Shown: positions 51,806 to 64,000 of the stretch, in pieces
Position numbering within the stretch: position 1 is the stretch's first letter
Layout: every line of letters begins with the position of its first letter
Assembly (NCBI RefSeq): GCF_900113005.1
Contig: NZ_FONW01000010.1
Location: forward strand, 1 to 64,000
Direction: 5' to 3'
Length of the DNA stretch: 64,000 bases
Origin: Sunxiuqinia elliptica
GTDB taxonomy: Bacteria > Bacteroidota > Bacteroidia > Bacteroidales > Prolixibacteraceae
Notes under the pieces: generated by a model
What the model was told of the DNA's origin: nothing
Database searches by the model: none
Seen by the model: the letters and a program-made list of their open reading frames with translations, nothing else
Program-made: the position numbers and the translations under genes

Positions 51806-54241
51806 TTATTCAGCCTTAATCGATAGTTCGGCTGCTTTCAGGCCTTTTCCTTTTACTTTGAGTGAGATCTCACCGGCTTCATCTTTTAAGGATTGCAGGG
51901 TAACCACCAGCTTACCACTAAAAGCCTGCATAGTTGGCTTGTGAAACAACTCCAGCGAAGTGGCATCGCCATTGCAAACAGCCCGGAACTTCCCTGCTCC
52001 ACTCACACTAAAATTCAGCTGATTCGTGGCATTCGGACAAGGATTTCCGTTTCGGTCAACAACCGTCACTGTTACATAGCTCAGGTCTTTTCCATCGGCG
52101 TCAATCACCGTTCGGTCAGCTTCCAACTCGAGATGATGCGGTTTTCCAGCCGTATGAATCTCCTTTTCGGCTACCGGATTGCCAGCCTTGTCAAAAGCAA
52201 CTACTTTCAGGCTTCCGGGCTCATAACGAACATCCATCCACATCAACCGGTAACGGTGCTGGTTGCTCTCCCGGCTCTTGTGCTGAATCCCCTGGCTCAC
52301 CCCGTTAACAAACAGTTCTGCACTGTCGTAGTTGGTGTAAACAAACACAGGAGTTACTTGGCCTTTGCGACCTTCCCAGTTCCAGTGCGGAAGTACATGT
52401 AGAGTTTCATCCTTTGTGTTCCAGCGGCTCCGGTAAAGGTAATAGCGGTCTTTGGGAAGTCCGGCCAGGTCGCAGATGCCAAAGTAGGAACTGCGCGAAG
52501 GCCAGGCTTCATCATAAGGAGTGGGCTCCCCCAGGTAATCAAATCCAGTCCAGACAAACTCGCCAATCACCCAGGGCTTATCATCCTGCAGTACAAAATC
52601 ATCATCCGGGACATTGGACCAACTACAGGCTTCCAGATCATAGGAGGAACACTGCAGGTCATCATAGGTCTTGTTTTTACCAGGCTCCACTGGAAATTTG
52701 TAAATTCCACGGGAGCTGACTGTTGATGCCGTTTCCGATCCCAGGATAAACCCCTGCGGAAAGCGCTCATAAGCTTCCTCATACAAATGCACCCGGTAAT
52801 TCAGTCCGGGGATGTCCATTATTGCTCCAAAGCCACTTTTCATCGTGGCATTCACCTGGTCCATCCCAACTGTTACCGGTCGGGTCGGGTCTTCCCGGTG
52901 AAAGATCTCCTGCAGCCACTTGGCTCTTTTCACGCCCACACTGCCATGTTGGTCCGGCACTTCATTACCCGAACTCCACATCACAATACTGGGGTGATTG
53001 CGGGTTGCATGAACCAGGTTCACCACATCCTTTTCGGCCCACACATCAAAAAAGCGGTTATAGCCATTCTTCACCTTGGGCTTAGCCCATTCGTCAAAGC
53101 TTTCGGCCAAAAACAAAAAGCCCATCTCATCACAAAGCTCCAGTTGTTCCATCGAAGGCATGTTGTGTGAAGAACGGATGGCATTGCAACCCATATCTTT
53201 CAAGATCGTTAACTGCCGACGCAAGGCAGCCGTATTCACGGCAGCTCCCAAAGGCCCCAGGTCGTGATGCAGACACACTCCTCTAAACTTGGTGGACTCT
53301 CCATTCAGCAAAAAGCCATGTTCAGCCGTGTAGCTGATTTCGCGTACACCAAAGCGAATCGTTTCTTCATCTTTTAGTTCATTGCCCTGGTAAAGCTTAA
53401 GTTCGGCATAGTATAAATTCGGGTGCTCCGGCCCCCATAATTGCGGAGACGAAATCCCCAGGTTCAGTTCAATTTCATCGCCAAACTGCTGCGAAGAAGC
53501 GTTGGAGGCAATTAGCTTACCGGCTGCATCTTTAATCTGCGCTTCAACCCGAACGTCCTTTCCATTCACCCGCGATTGAATCTGAACCTTAGCCTGATCG
53601 TCAGAAATAAACGGAGTAGTAATAAAAGTTCCCCAGTGCTTAAAGCTCACTTGATCCTTTACAATCAACTGAACTTTCCGGTATAAGCCGGCTCCGGGAT
53701 ACCAACGCGAAGCAAAAGACTGGTTTTCCAGGCGAACAGCCAACAGGTTCTCTCCTTCTTTATTCAGGTAGTTGGTAATATCGAAATAGAAGTAGCTGTA
53801 GCCGTAGGGGCGCTCCCCTACTTTCTGACCATTGACATACACCTGAGCTTCGCTCATGGCGCCATCAAAAACCAGCAAAGCCTTTTTATCCGAAGTTAAA
53901 TCAGGCACGGCAAATGTTTTTCGGTACCAGCCCACGCCAATATGCGGCAACGCACCGGTTCTTCCGGTCTTTTCAGTAGCTACCTTTTCCTTGTTTTGGG
54001 TAATCAAAACGGTTTGTTTATCCACCTCCGGGTCAAACGGACCGTAAATCGCCCAGTCGTGCGGAACCGATACCGTCTCCCAGCCTGCTGTTGACAGGCC
54101 TGGCTGTTCTGCGCCGGAAACATCTTCCCGCGTAAACTGCCAGTTAGCATCTAATTGGGAAACCTGCCTCGGAGGAGGAGAAGCAGAGCAAAGCATAAGC
54201 CAAATGCTCAAAATAATAGTTAAATGAGTTAGTAGTTTCAT
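51806..54241 (-). CDS. GH2 beta-galactosidase-like enzyme, exported
   Basis: 811 aa. Signal peptide about 1-20, with a possible lipobox at LMLCS. A sugar-binding jelly roll (25-200, GVGWYRKTF, RLENQSFASRWYPGAGLYR), an Ig-like domain, and a TIM barrel with the acid/base in SSGNEVP (Glu427) and the nucleophile in GSETAS (Glu503) follow. C-terminal Ig-like domains (about 640-811, DRNGNPCPNATNQLNF) complete it. The sequence type is that of exo-acting beta-galactosidases of Bacteroidota glycan loci. It is separated from the second GH2 by a strong terminator. Confidence 0.92.
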   Translation of the reverse strand: MKLLTHLTIILSIWLMLCSASPPPRQVSQLDANWQFTREDVSGAEQPGLSTAGWETVSVPHDWAIYGPFDPEVDKQTVLITQNKEKVATEKTGRTGALPHIGVGWYRKTFAVPDLTSDKKALLVFDGAMSEAQVYVNGQKVGERPYGYSYFYFDITNYLNKEGENLLAVRLENQSFASRWYPGAGLYRKVQLIVKDQVSFKHWGTFITTPFISDDQAKVQIQSRVNGKDVRVEAQIKDAAGKLIASNASSQQFGDEIELNLGISSPQLWGPEHPNLYYAELKLYQGNELKDEETIRFGVREISYTAEHGFLLNGESTKFRGVCLHHDLGPLGAAVNTAALRRQLTILKDMGCNAIRSSHNMPSMEQLELCDEMGFLFLAESFDEWAKPKVKNGYNRFFDVWAEKDVVNLVHATRNHPSIVMWSSGNEVPDQHGSVGVKRAKWLQEIFHREDPTRPVTVGMDQVNATMKSGFGAIMDIPGLNYRVHLYEEAYERFPQGFILGSETASTVSSRGIYKFPVEPGKNKTYDDLQCSSYDLEACSWSNVPDDDFVLQDDKPWVIGEFVWTGFDYLGEPTPYDEAWPSRSSYFGICDLAGLPKDRYYLYRSRWNTKDETLHVLPHWNWEGRKGQVTPVFVYTNYDSAELFVNGVSQGIQHKSRESNQHRYRLMWMDVRYEPGSLKVVAFDKAGNPVAEKEIHTAGKPHHLELEADRTVIDADGKDLSYVTVTVVDRNGNPCPNATNQLNFSVSGAGKFRAVCNGDATSLELFHKPTMQAFSGKLVVTLQSLKDEAGEISLKVKGKGLKAAELSIKAE

Positions 54242-54275
54242 CTTCTAATTTTTAATGACTCAGCTAAATTAAAAT

Positions 54276-54310
54276 GAAACGGGGGCTTTCCAAAAAGAAG
54301 CCCCCGTTTC
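54276..54310 (-). terminator. Strong rho-independent terminator after the large GH2 gene
   Basis: GAAACGGGGGCTT (54276-54288) and AAGCCCCCGTTTC (54298-54310) form a perfect 13-bp, GC-rich stem with a 9-nt loop. It lies 14 nt past the stop and is followed on the minus strand by a U-rich tail (AUUUUAAUUU). Confidence 0.9.
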
Positions 54311-54323
54311 TTAAATCTTGCAC

Positions 54324-57383
<3,060 letters not shown>

Positions 57384-57440
57384 TTATTCTCTGGTTATTA
57401 ATTACAATTTGAATGACACAATGCTTCCCTCTAAAAAAGC

Positions 57441-57486
57441 TTTTCCCGGGATGAAGCCCATCGAATGAGTTTTCATCTCGGGAAAA
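57441..57486 (-). terminator. Rho-independent terminator after a GH29 gene
   Basis: TTTTCCCGGGATGAA (57441-57455) and TTCATCTCGGGAAAA (57472-57486) make a 15-bp stem with one imperfect pair. On the minus strand it is followed by GCUUUUUUAGAG. It lies 23 nt after the GH29 stop. Confidence 0.85.
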
Positions 57487-57508
57487 ACATGAAGAACAAA
57501 GCAGGTGC

Positions 57509-59548
57509 CTACTCGGCAAGAATATCTAGTTCTGCAATTCCAAGGACTTCCTGTCCATCAGCAGCAGTGTTTGTCGCAAATTTTAAAAAACGGGTGGTTA
57601 CTTTCTTTCCAAACTGAATGGTTTGGGTAATCGGATTATTCCGAATATTTGAAAAGTCGCCTGCTGTCAGTCTCGTCCAATCTTCTCCATTGTCACTGGT
57701 ATAAATCTGGTAATTGAGTGCGATACCTCGGGACCAACGCGCCTGATCAGGTAAGTAAGTTAATCCAGAGAAGGCAATTGCTTCTCCAAAATCAATCACC
57801 ACTTCCATCTCCTTCTTCGGACTTACCCAACTGGTATTCGGCTTACCATCAAACAAGTTTAAGTTGGAAGAGCTGGACTCTTTTAGCGTCCATTTTTCTT
57901 TCGACAGTCCAAATGTTTGGGTTCCCACTTCTCCGTGGTTTTCACCACTATAAACAACTGCTTTAATCGTTCCTTTTCCATCGAAAGAAAATGGTGCCGT
58001 ATATTTTTTCGATTGACGAGATGGGCTTGAGCCATCAATGGTATAAAAAACTTCGCCAAATTTTTCGGGAGACAAGATGCTCACCATGCCTTGCTGGTCG
58101 CGACGAATAGTTGGTTCAGCCAAAAGGACTGGTGCATTGTAAGCAGCTACTTTCGTAATCATTACCGGAGCCAGGGTTTCTTCAAAACTTATCCGTACTT
58201 TTTGCGTGGTAATCGGAAGAAAGCGCAAAATCCGTTTGTAACCGATTGTGGTTTCTTTAGCTAATTCAACCCACTCGTTGTCGTTCAAATAATCTACCCG
58301 GAAACTTTTTACTCGCTGTCCTTCAGGAATGTATTCTTGGATAAGCAGACGGTTCATTGTTACCGGCTTTTGAAAATCAATCTCCAGAAAGCTATTCTCC
58401 TCATTGCCCTTCCAGTATGAATCGTAGTTATTGTCAAAAGCCTTTTTAAGTTTCTTCTTATTGTTTGACGAGAAACGGCACTTTGATGTCACTAAGTTTT
58501 CTTTGAAATCCAAATCCAATTGGCGCTTCCACTCCAACAAGCGCAAGGAGTCAATTGGATAAACCAATCCTCGCTTATCAGGCGTAAGGTTAAGTAACAG
58601 CAAACTGTTTCGTCCGACACTTTCATAGTAAATATCCATCAATCGAGGCAATGACTTCATCTGGTGATCTTCTGATGCATGGTAATACCATCCGGGTCTT
58701 ACCGAAACATCCGTCTCTGAAGGCAACCAACGGGTTCCGTTTTCATGGCCTTCATTCAATTGCGCAGGCAAACTTTTGTCTTTGCTAAACTGATCTTTCG
58801 GCAACAAGGTACTCCAGTGTTTTTTCCCAGCGTGTCCTTCTTCATTGCCAACCCAGCGGATATCAGGCAAGCCGCCACCATGCACAATACAATTGGGCTG
58901 CAACTCTCTCACAATATCAATAAAACCTTGCCAGTCGTAATAGTCTTTGTCGATTTTCCGTGTATGTAGCGAATCTGTTCCATAGTATCCCCTTCCGCCA
59001 TTGGCTCCATCAAACCAGATTTCGAACAACTCGCCATAATTGGAAAGGAGTTCTGTCAATTGATTTTTAAAGTACTGATTGTATTCTGGCTTGCCATAAT
59101 CCGGATGATTACAGTCCCATGGGGAAAGATACAAGCCCATTTTTAGACCATGTTTTTTACAAGCTTCAGCAAATTCACGGACAACATCTCCCTGCCCGTT
59201 TTTCCATGGTGAATTCTTCACACTATGTTCGGTATAAGCGGAGGGCCACAAACAAAATCCATCATGATGTTTGGCCGTTAAAATGACACCTTTCAGTCCA
59301 GCATCCTTGCAGATCTTTACCCACTGTTCGCAATTGAGCGCAGTCGGGTTAAAAAGTTGTGGAGACTCATTTCCATAGCCCCACTCCATGTCGGTAAACG
59401 TGTTGACACTAAAATGGACAAATGCAATCGTTTCCATCTTTTGCCAACGCATCTGTAGATCCGTAGGCTTTGGAAGCTTTTCCTGAGCGGTCGCTCCAGC
59501 TATTGAGGAGAAGAGGAGTATCGACCATAAAAATCGTAATAATTTCAT
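57509..59548 (-). CDS. GH29 alpha-L-fucosidase with C-terminal chitobiase-like and F5/8-type domains
   Basis: 679 aa from the ATG at 59548; the longer frame adds 14 residues ahead of a normal signal peptide. Signal peptide about 1-22 (ATAQ). Catalytic barrel has FVHFSVNTFT (43-52), KHHDGFCLW (93-101) and the nucleophile in IWFDGANGG (Asp180). A chitobiase-like repeat (YTIDGSSPSRQSKKY, about 510) and an F5/8 galactose-binding domain (about 555-679) follow. It has the same architecture as the fucosidase at 22928-25159 but is clearly diverged. It lies next to the sulfatase resembling GlcNAc-6-sulfatases. Confidence 0.93.
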   Translation of the reverse strand: MKLLRFLWSILLFSSIAGATAQEKLPKPTDLQMRWQKMETIAFVHFSVNTFTDMEWGYGNESPQLFNPTALNCEQWVKICKDAGLKGVILTAKHHDGFCLWPSAYTEHSVKNSPWKNGQGDVVREFAEACKKHGLKMGLYLSPWDCNHPDYGKPEYNQYFKNQLTELLSNYGELFEIWFDGANGGRGYYGTDSLHTRKIDKDYYDWQGFIDIVRELQPNCIVHGGGLPDIRWVGNEEGHAGKKHWSTLLPKDQFSKDKSLPAQLNEGHENGTRWLPSETDVSVRPGWYYHASEDHQMKSLPRLMDIYYESVGRNSLLLLNLTPDKRGLVYPIDSLRLLEWKRQLDLDFKENLVTSKCRFSSNNKKKLKKAFDNNYDSYWKGNEENSFLEIDFQKPVTMNRLLIQEYIPEGQRVKSFRVDYLNDNEWVELAKETTIGYKRILRFLPITTQKVRISFEETLAPVMITKVAAYNAPVLLAEPTIRRDQQGMVSILSPEKFGEVFYTIDGSSPSRQSKKYTAPFSFDGKGTIKAVVYSGENHGEVGTQTFGLSKEKWTLKESSSSNLNLFDGKPNTSWVSPKKEMEVVIDFGEAIAFSGLTYLPDQARWSRGIALNYQIYTSDNGEDWTRLTAGDFSNIRNNPITQTIQFGKKVTTRFLKFATNTAADGQEVLGIAELDILAE

Positions 59549-59576
59549 GCGATTGTTTTTAGGACGCACAAAACTC

Positions 59577-59629
59577 CTGTTGAGATCCAAAGCCCCAGCT
59601 TATTTGTCGCCAGAAACAATAGATCTCAC
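59577..59629 (-). terminator. Imperfect stem-loop after the sulfatase gene
   Basis: CTGTTGAGATC (59577-59587) pairs with GATCTCACAG (59620-59629) with one bulged T. The tail on the minus strand (AGUUUUGUG) is short. The loop is long (32 nt), so termination is probably weak. Confidence 0.4.
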
Positions 59630-59674
59630 AGTAGTTTTATGAGTAGTAAGTAGTCGTAAAAGTTATAAAAATGA

Positions 59675-61222
59675 TTAATTCAATATTGGATCCTGATATT
59701 GTTGCTGCAGCTCTTTCAACTTTGCTTTAAGTCCAGCAGCCAGTTCTTTGTATTCAGCCTGACCATACAGGTTATTCATTTCTGCCGGGTCATTCTTCAA
59801 ATCATACAGTTCCCACTCATCAATATCATTGTAAAAATGAATGAGTTTGTAGCGATCCGTGCGAACACCATAATGCCGTTTTACAGCATGCTCGCCAGGA
59901 TATTCATAATAGTGGTAGTATAAAGCATCGCGCCATTCAGCTGACTTTCCATCTTCAACTAAAGGCAATATTGATTTTCCCTGAATATCGGCAGGAACAG
60001 GAACTCCGGCTAAATCCAAAAAGGTTGGTGCATAGTCGATGTTCTGAACCAGTTGATCAATCTCTCCATGCGCATCATAACCTTTAGGGAAACGCATCAG
60101 CAAAGGAGTGCGGAACGACTCTTCATACATGAAGCGCTTATCAAACCAACCATGTTCTCCCATGTAAAACCCTTGATCAGAAGTATAAACAACCAAGGTA
60201 TTTTCAGCCAAACCATTATCATCCAAGTATTTTAACAAGCGTCCCACATTGTCGTCCAATGATTTTACGCTGGCCAAATAATCTTGCATATAACGGTTGT
60301 ATTTCCACTCTGCCAATTCTTTACCTTTCAAATCGGCTGCTTTAAAATCAGCAATAATGGGGTCATAAACAGCATCCCAAGCTTTGCGCTGCTCATCAGT
60401 CATGCGGGCATACTCTCCGTTTTCATAAGCTTTTCGATACTTGGTTTTGATCTCCCCTTCTTTATCCAACATTTTCAGGTCGTACACCAAATCCATATCT
60501 TCAATAATGCTCATCTCTTGCTCCGCAGCTGCCGTCCGTCCCTCATAATCATCGTAGAAAGTCTCAGGAATTGGGAATTGCTGATCTTTGAAAGCCGTCA
60601 AATTTTCAACGGAAGGCATCCAAACCCGGTGCACTGCTTTGTGGTGTACCAACAAACAGAAAGGCTTCTCCTTGTCACGTTTGTCCAGCCAATCGGTACT
60701 GAAATCGGTAATGATATCAGTCACATAGCCTTCGTAATGTTGCCGCCCATTGGCATCAATAAAATCAGGATTGTAATAGCTTCCCTGTCCTGGCAAAATA
60801 TTCCAATGGTCAAAGCCTGTTGGATTACTTCTCAAATGCCACTTTCCGATCAAAGCCGTTTGATAACCCGCTTGCTGTAATAATTTTGGGAAGGTTTGTT
60901 GGTTGCCATCAAAGGTATCTGAATTATCTCGCTGTCCGTTGGCATGACTGTGTTTACCGGTTAGCATAACCGCACGACTTGGTGCACAAATTGAATTAGC
61001 CACAAAACTATTGGTGAAGGTTACCCCTTCGTTTGCCAAACGATCCAAACCTGGGGTTTGAATAAACCGATTGTCGTACGCACTCAGAGTTTGGTACGAA
61101 TGATCATCGGTCATGATAAAAATAATGTTTGGTTTTTCAGGTTTAGCCTCTTTGGGTGCCGATGAGGTACATCCGCCTCCTAAAGCAGCCATTCCAAAGA
61201 GTAGTAATAAATTTTGGTTCAT
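59675..61222 (-). CDS. Sulfatase lipoprotein resembling N-acetylglucosamine-6-sulfatases (S1_11-like)
   Basis: 515 aa from the ATG at 61222. Lipobox LGGGC (Cys18). TDD (38-40), CAPSR (79-83) in the context NSICAPSRAVMLTGKHSHANG, GKWHL, the large insert around 200-320 and TSDQGFYMGEHGWFDKR match the subfamily that includes GlcNAc-6-O-sulfatases acting on mucin and heparin-type glycans. SDQGF in place of SDNG is typical of that group. Neighbouring GH20 and GH29 genes fit a 6-sulfo-GlcNAc-containing chain. A TAGTTTTG box (61265-61258, minus strand) lies 36 nt upstream. Confidence 0.92.
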   Translation of the reverse strand: MNQNLLLLFGMAALGGGCTSSAPKEAKPEKPNIIFIMTDDHSYQTLSAYDNRFIQTPGLDRLANEGVTFTNSFVANSICAPSRAVMLTGKHSHANGQRDNSDTFDGNQQTFPKLLQQAGYQTALIGKWHLRSNPTGFDHWNILPGQGSYYNPDFIDANGRQHYEGYVTDIITDFSTDWLDKRDKEKPFCLLVHHKAVHRVWMPSVENLTAFKDQQFPIPETFYDDYEGRTAAAEQEMSIIEDMDLVYDLKMLDKEGEIKTKYRKAYENGEYARMTDEQRKAWDAVYDPIIADFKAADLKGKELAEWKYNRYMQDYLASVKSLDDNVGRLLKYLDDNGLAENTLVVYTSDQGFYMGEHGWFDKRFMYEESFRTPLLMRFPKGYDAHGEIDQLVQNIDYAPTFLDLAGVPVPADIQGKSILPLVEDGKSAEWRDALYYHYYEYPGEHAVKRHYGVRTDRYKLIHFYNDIDEWELYDLKNDPAEMNNLYGQAEYKELAAGLKAKLKELQQQYQDPILN

Positions 61223-61277
61223 AGTATGTAAATTGTTAGTTCCTATTTGTCGTTCAACAAAACTAAAAAAAACAATC

Positions 61278-61312
61278 ATTGGCTTTAGCCTCTAACTGAA
61301 ACTAAAGCCAAT
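61278..61312 (-). terminator. Rho-independent terminator after the GH20 gene
   Basis: ATTGGCTTTAG (61278-61288) and CTAAAGCCAAT (61302-61312) form a perfect 11-bp stem with a 13-nt loop. The minus-strand tail is GAUUGUUUUUUUUAG. It starts 10 nt past the GH20 stop. Confidence 0.88.
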
Positions 61313-61322
61313 AAAAAGTCTC

Positions 61323-63617
61323 TTATTCGACGATAATTTCATCGACAAACAACCAAGCTGGCTTTCCTTCGCCGTTGTGTCCCTTCGGACAAGCATTAGT
61401 CTTCGCACTTACACGAAGGTACCTGGCGTCTTTGCCATAGGTCGTTTTAAAGTCATGAATCACTTCTTCTGCATTTTCGTCAATTGGATTGCTAATTGTT
61501 TCAATAACCTCATAGACAACCCCATCCGCAGAAGCTTCAAAGGTAACTTCCTTCGGCATAAAAATCCAGCCTTTGTATTTTTGAAAACAGCCTAATGTGA
61601 TATTCTTAACCACTTTGCTTTTGCCCAAGTCAATTGTAGCAACCATATCATTGCCATTGAATCCATGCCAGAATTTGCCAACAGTTGCTGTTCCACGCAC
61701 CCCATCAGTCAATGAATTTGGGCCATCTGCCAAGTAGTAAGGGCTAACTGGATAAGTGTAGTTCACATCGCGACCAATCGCTTGATGCATCACAAATTGT
61801 TGTTGGGCTGGCACAGCTCCTCTAATTTGACCATGTAACACCACAGACGCTTTCAATAGCACCGTTGATTCAATTTCAATCGGTTGGGTGTATTTTTTAC
61901 TTTCCAGAGTTGGTTCTGTTCCATCTAAGGTATACACAATCTCACCATTCAGAATCTCGGTAGATAGTGCCACCAACAATTTCCCGTCCTGAGAAACTGG
62001 TTGAATTGCTACCGTGAAGTTTCCTGGGCAATACCGTAATCCTTTCAATTCATATGCCCGGTATTCTTCCTGAATACGCGTGTTAAAGCTCTCCCAATCC
62101 TTCTGTTCTTTTGGCGTCCAAACCACTTCTGCCAAGGCTGCCATACGCGGCAATACCATGTATTCCAAGTGTTCAACGGTAGAGATATGTTCCGTCCACA
62201 CATTGGCCTGAGCTCCGAGTACATAATGGGCATTCTCAGCGGGTAGTTCTTCGGGAATTGGTTTATAGTGATAGACTTTTTTCAGGTTGTTTAAACCACT
62301 AAAAGCCAAAGGCTCTCCTGCTGGTCCAGCCTGATAAAAGTCGAAATAACAGGGATTAACCGGAGTCATTACCACATCATGATTCATTTTCGCAGCTTCA
62401 ATACCGCCAGCTTCACCCCGCCAGCTCATAACTGTTGCTTCCGGCGCCAATCCGCCTTCCAGTATCTCGTCCCATCCGATCATCTTCCGGTTTTTGCTAA
62501 TCAAGAATTTCTCAATTCGTTTGATAAAATAACTTTGCAGTTCGTTCTCGTCTTTCAAACCTTCCTCTTTAATACGGGCTTGGCAGCGATCACACTTTTT
62601 CCAAGAATCTTTGTTTACCTCATCGCCACCAATATGAATGTATTCAGAAGGAAACAGATCAATCACCTCTGTTAATACATTCTCCAAAAATTCGAATACG
62701 GCATCGTTGCCCGCACAATAGTTTGAAGAGGTATTGGAGTAGTCGCCTCCGGTTAAAGGCAATTGAGGTTGCTGAGCACAGCTAAACTCCGGATAGGAAG
62801 CGATTGCTGAAGCAACGTGTCCAGGCATTTCAATCTCAGGAACAACGGTAATATTCCGCTCCGCAGCATAAGCAATAATTTCTTTGATTTGCTCTTGTGT
62901 GTAATAGCCTCCATAGGTTGGTTCCTCTCCTGCTTTAGCTTGTGGACGATCGCCCCAAGGAAATTGAGTTTGGTCAACTCGCCAGGCACCAACATCAGTC
63001 ACCTTTGGATATTGCTTGATTTCAATACGCCATCCCTGATCATCAATCAAGTGCCAGTGAAAAACATTCAATTTATACGAAGCCATGAGGTCAATATATT
63101 CTTTCACGACCTCTGGCCCGAAGAAATGACGGCTCACATCAAGATGCATTCCACGCCATTTAAAACGAGGGTAATCTTCAATTTCGAGACAAGGAAGCTC
63201 CAACTTCGCGTTGGTTCTGATGGGGGGCAACAGTTGCAGTAACGATTGCATTCCGTAAATAATCCCTGCCTTTGTATTTGCTTTTATTTCGATGTGATCA
63301 GAAGTTACCTGTAACTGATAGCCCTCTTTGCCAATGGTATTAATTGGGTCGAGGCTCAAGCGTATGGTCTGAGCTTTTTTCTTATTGAAAGGTAATTCGT
63401 AACCGGAAATCTCGCGAATCGCTTTGCCGAAAAACGCAGCAGCTTCTTTCAATTCTGTCTGGCTTTTTTTGAATTCGATTGCGGTATTCTCCGTAATAAC
63501 AAACTTTCCCGAATGCACCTGCATGGACACAGGCTGTGGAATAATTCCTGTTTTTTGCTTTGCCGACAACAACAAAGGAAAAAACAGGACTAAAAAGACT
63601 AAATTTTGAATTTTCAT
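61323..63617 (-). CDS. GH20 beta-N-acetylhexosaminidase with C-terminal chitobiase-like and galactose-binding domains
   Basis: 764 aa from the ATG at 63617; a TTG 6 nt upstream gives a less typical start. Signal peptide about 1-20. GH20b domain (about 25-145), barrel with NVFHWHLIDDQGWR (184-197), PEIEMPGH (260-267) and catalytic HIGGDEVN (328-335; Asp332, Glu333). A chitobiase-like segment (YTLDGTEPTLESKKY, about 570) and an F5/8-like galactose-binding domain (about 615-764) follow. The W-R-V-D-Q-T insert after TDVGA is found in broad beta-HexNAcases. It is terminated by a strong stem and is thus separate from the sulfatase downstream. Confidence 0.95.
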   Translation of the reverse strand: MKIQNLVFLVLFFPLLLSAKQKTGIIPQPVSMQVHSGKFVITENTAIEFKKSQTELKEAAAFFGKAIREISGYELPFNKKKAQTIRLSLDPINTIGKEGYQLQVTSDHIEIKANTKAGIIYGMQSLLQLLPPIRTNAKLELPCLEIEDYPRFKWRGMHLDVSRHFFGPEVVKEYIDLMASYKLNVFHWHLIDDQGWRIEIKQYPKVTDVGAWRVDQTQFPWGDRPQAKAGEEPTYGGYYTQEQIKEIIAYAAERNITVVPEIEMPGHVASAIASYPEFSCAQQPQLPLTGGDYSNTSSNYCAGNDAVFEFLENVLTEVIDLFPSEYIHIGGDEVNKDSWKKCDRCQARIKEEGLKDENELQSYFIKRIEKFLISKNRKMIGWDEILEGGLAPEATVMSWRGEAGGIEAAKMNHDVVMTPVNPCYFDFYQAGPAGEPLAFSGLNNLKKVYHYKPIPEELPAENAHYVLGAQANVWTEHISTVEHLEYMVLPRMAALAEVVWTPKEQKDWESFNTRIQEEYRAYELKGLRYCPGNFTVAIQPVSQDGKLLVALSTEILNGEIVYTLDGTEPTLESKKYTQPIEIESTVLLKASVVLHGQIRGAVPAQQQFVMHQAIGRDVNYTYPVSPYYLADGPNSLTDGVRGTATVGKFWHGFNGNDMVATIDLGKSKVVKNITLGCFQKYKGWIFMPKEVTFEASADGVVYEVIETISNPIDENAEEVIHDFKTTYGKDARYLRVSAKTNACPKGHNGEGKPAWLFVDEIIVE

Positions 63618-63735
63618 TTTCAAAATGATTTAAGGTTATACAATTTTATTCTTCACGATTTCAATCTTCTCAATGTCCTCCAGCACCATCAACTTCTGGT
63701 TAACCTTGCATCCATTCAAATGCATTCCGCGGGTA

Positions 63736-64000
63736 TCAGTCTTTATTTCGTTGATAAACCCGTACCCAATCCACCTGCATCTCAACAGGTAAATCTTCAG
63801 CATTTACCGGTCCGGGCCAATTGCCACCCAGTGCCTGATTTAAAATGATATAGAAATTTTGATCAAAAGGCCACTGAACTGCATCTTGCCCCTCCACTTT
63901 GGGGTAAGTAAACGTTTTCTTGCCGTTAATCAAAAAATCCAACCGATCAGGATACCATTCCAATCCAAAAACATTAAACTCACCTTCCTTAAACGAAGCT
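63736..64000 (-). CDS. GH16 endo-glycanase, C-terminal fragment (runs off window end)
   Basis: 88 codons are visible, from ASFKEGEFNVFGLEWYPDR to the stop at 63736. The strands FNVFGLEWYPDRLDFLING, WPFDQNFYIILNQALGGNWPG and VDWVRVYQ are the end of the GH16 jelly-roll. This family includes laminarinases, agarases, porphyranases and endo-acting O-glycanases. The catalytic ExDxxE is outside the window, so specificity is open. Given the GH20, GH2, GH29 and GlcNAc-6-sulfatase-like neighbours, an endo-beta-galactosidase on a lactosamine-type chain is an attractive guess. Confidence 0.9.
   Translation of the reverse strand, partial: ASFKEGEFNVFGLEWYPDRLDFLINGKKTFTYPKVEGQDAVQWPFDQNFYIILNQALGGNWPGPVNAEDLPVEMQVDWVRVYQRNKD

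Overview
The window looks like part of a Bacteroidota chromosome, most plausibly a marine Marinilabiliales/Prolixibacteraceae-like organism. The lineage call below phylum level is inference. The phylum call rests on a SusC/SusD pair, an ECF sigma factor/FecR anti-sigma pair, an STN domain on SusC, many secreted lipoproteins, and promoter boxes of the TTTG / TAnnTTTG type. Almost every gene is on the minus strand. The exceptions are an AraC regulator at 11.25 kb and a LacI-hemerythrin-histidine kinase trio at 49.1-51.7 kb.

Right to left, which is the main direction of transcription: (a) 64.0-51.8 kb is a set of separately terminated exoenzymes: GH16 (cut by the window edge), GH20, a sulfatase resembling GlcNAc-6-sulfatases, GH29 and two GH2 beta-galactosidases. 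(b) 51.7-49.1 kb holds a LacI repressor, a bacteriohemerythrin and a receiver-histidine kinase on the plus strand. (c) 48.9-44.0 kb is a non-phosphorylative L-fucose operon: mutarotase, aldo/keto reductase of the L-fucose dehydrogenase type, amidohydrolase lactonase, Zn-dehydrogenase, and a GH29 fucosidase. (d) 43.8-12.4 kb is the main polysaccharide-utilization locus: ECF sigma, FecR, SusC, SusD, GH20, sulfatases, two GH123-like proteins, GH29, GH109-like, a beta-helix protein (GH141 candidate), and five phosphoesterases of three different folds. (e) 11.3-4.5 kb is an AraC regulator divergent from a sugar transport and corrinoid methyl-transfer cluster: RhaT-like symporter, UroD-family methyltransferase, rhamnose mutarotase, corrinoid protein, a second UroD-family protein fused to a thioredoxin-like domain, a COG0523 GTPase and a B12-methionine-synthase activation-domain protein. 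(f) 4.4-0 kb carries two sulfatases, a GH43-like beta-propeller and the start of another GH29 fucosidase.

Taken together the locus encodes 14 glycoside-hydrolase-type proteins, 6 sulfatases and 5 phosphoesterases. They would be aimed at a sulfated, fucose- and HexNAc-containing glycan, possibly also bearing phosphate. Released L-fucose would be oxidised through the lactone pathway. The most unusual part is (e): a complete-looking cobalamin-dependent methyl-transfer set embedded between a deoxysugar symporter/mutarotase and sulfatases/fucosidases. The most attractive reading is anaerobic removal of O-methyl groups from methylated deoxysugars (methyl-fucose or methyl-rhamnose), an oxygen-independent alternative to the P450 demethylation known for 6-O-methyl-galactose. 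This is a hypothesis from domain content and gene order.

No tRNA, rRNA, CRISPR array or insertion sequence was recognised.
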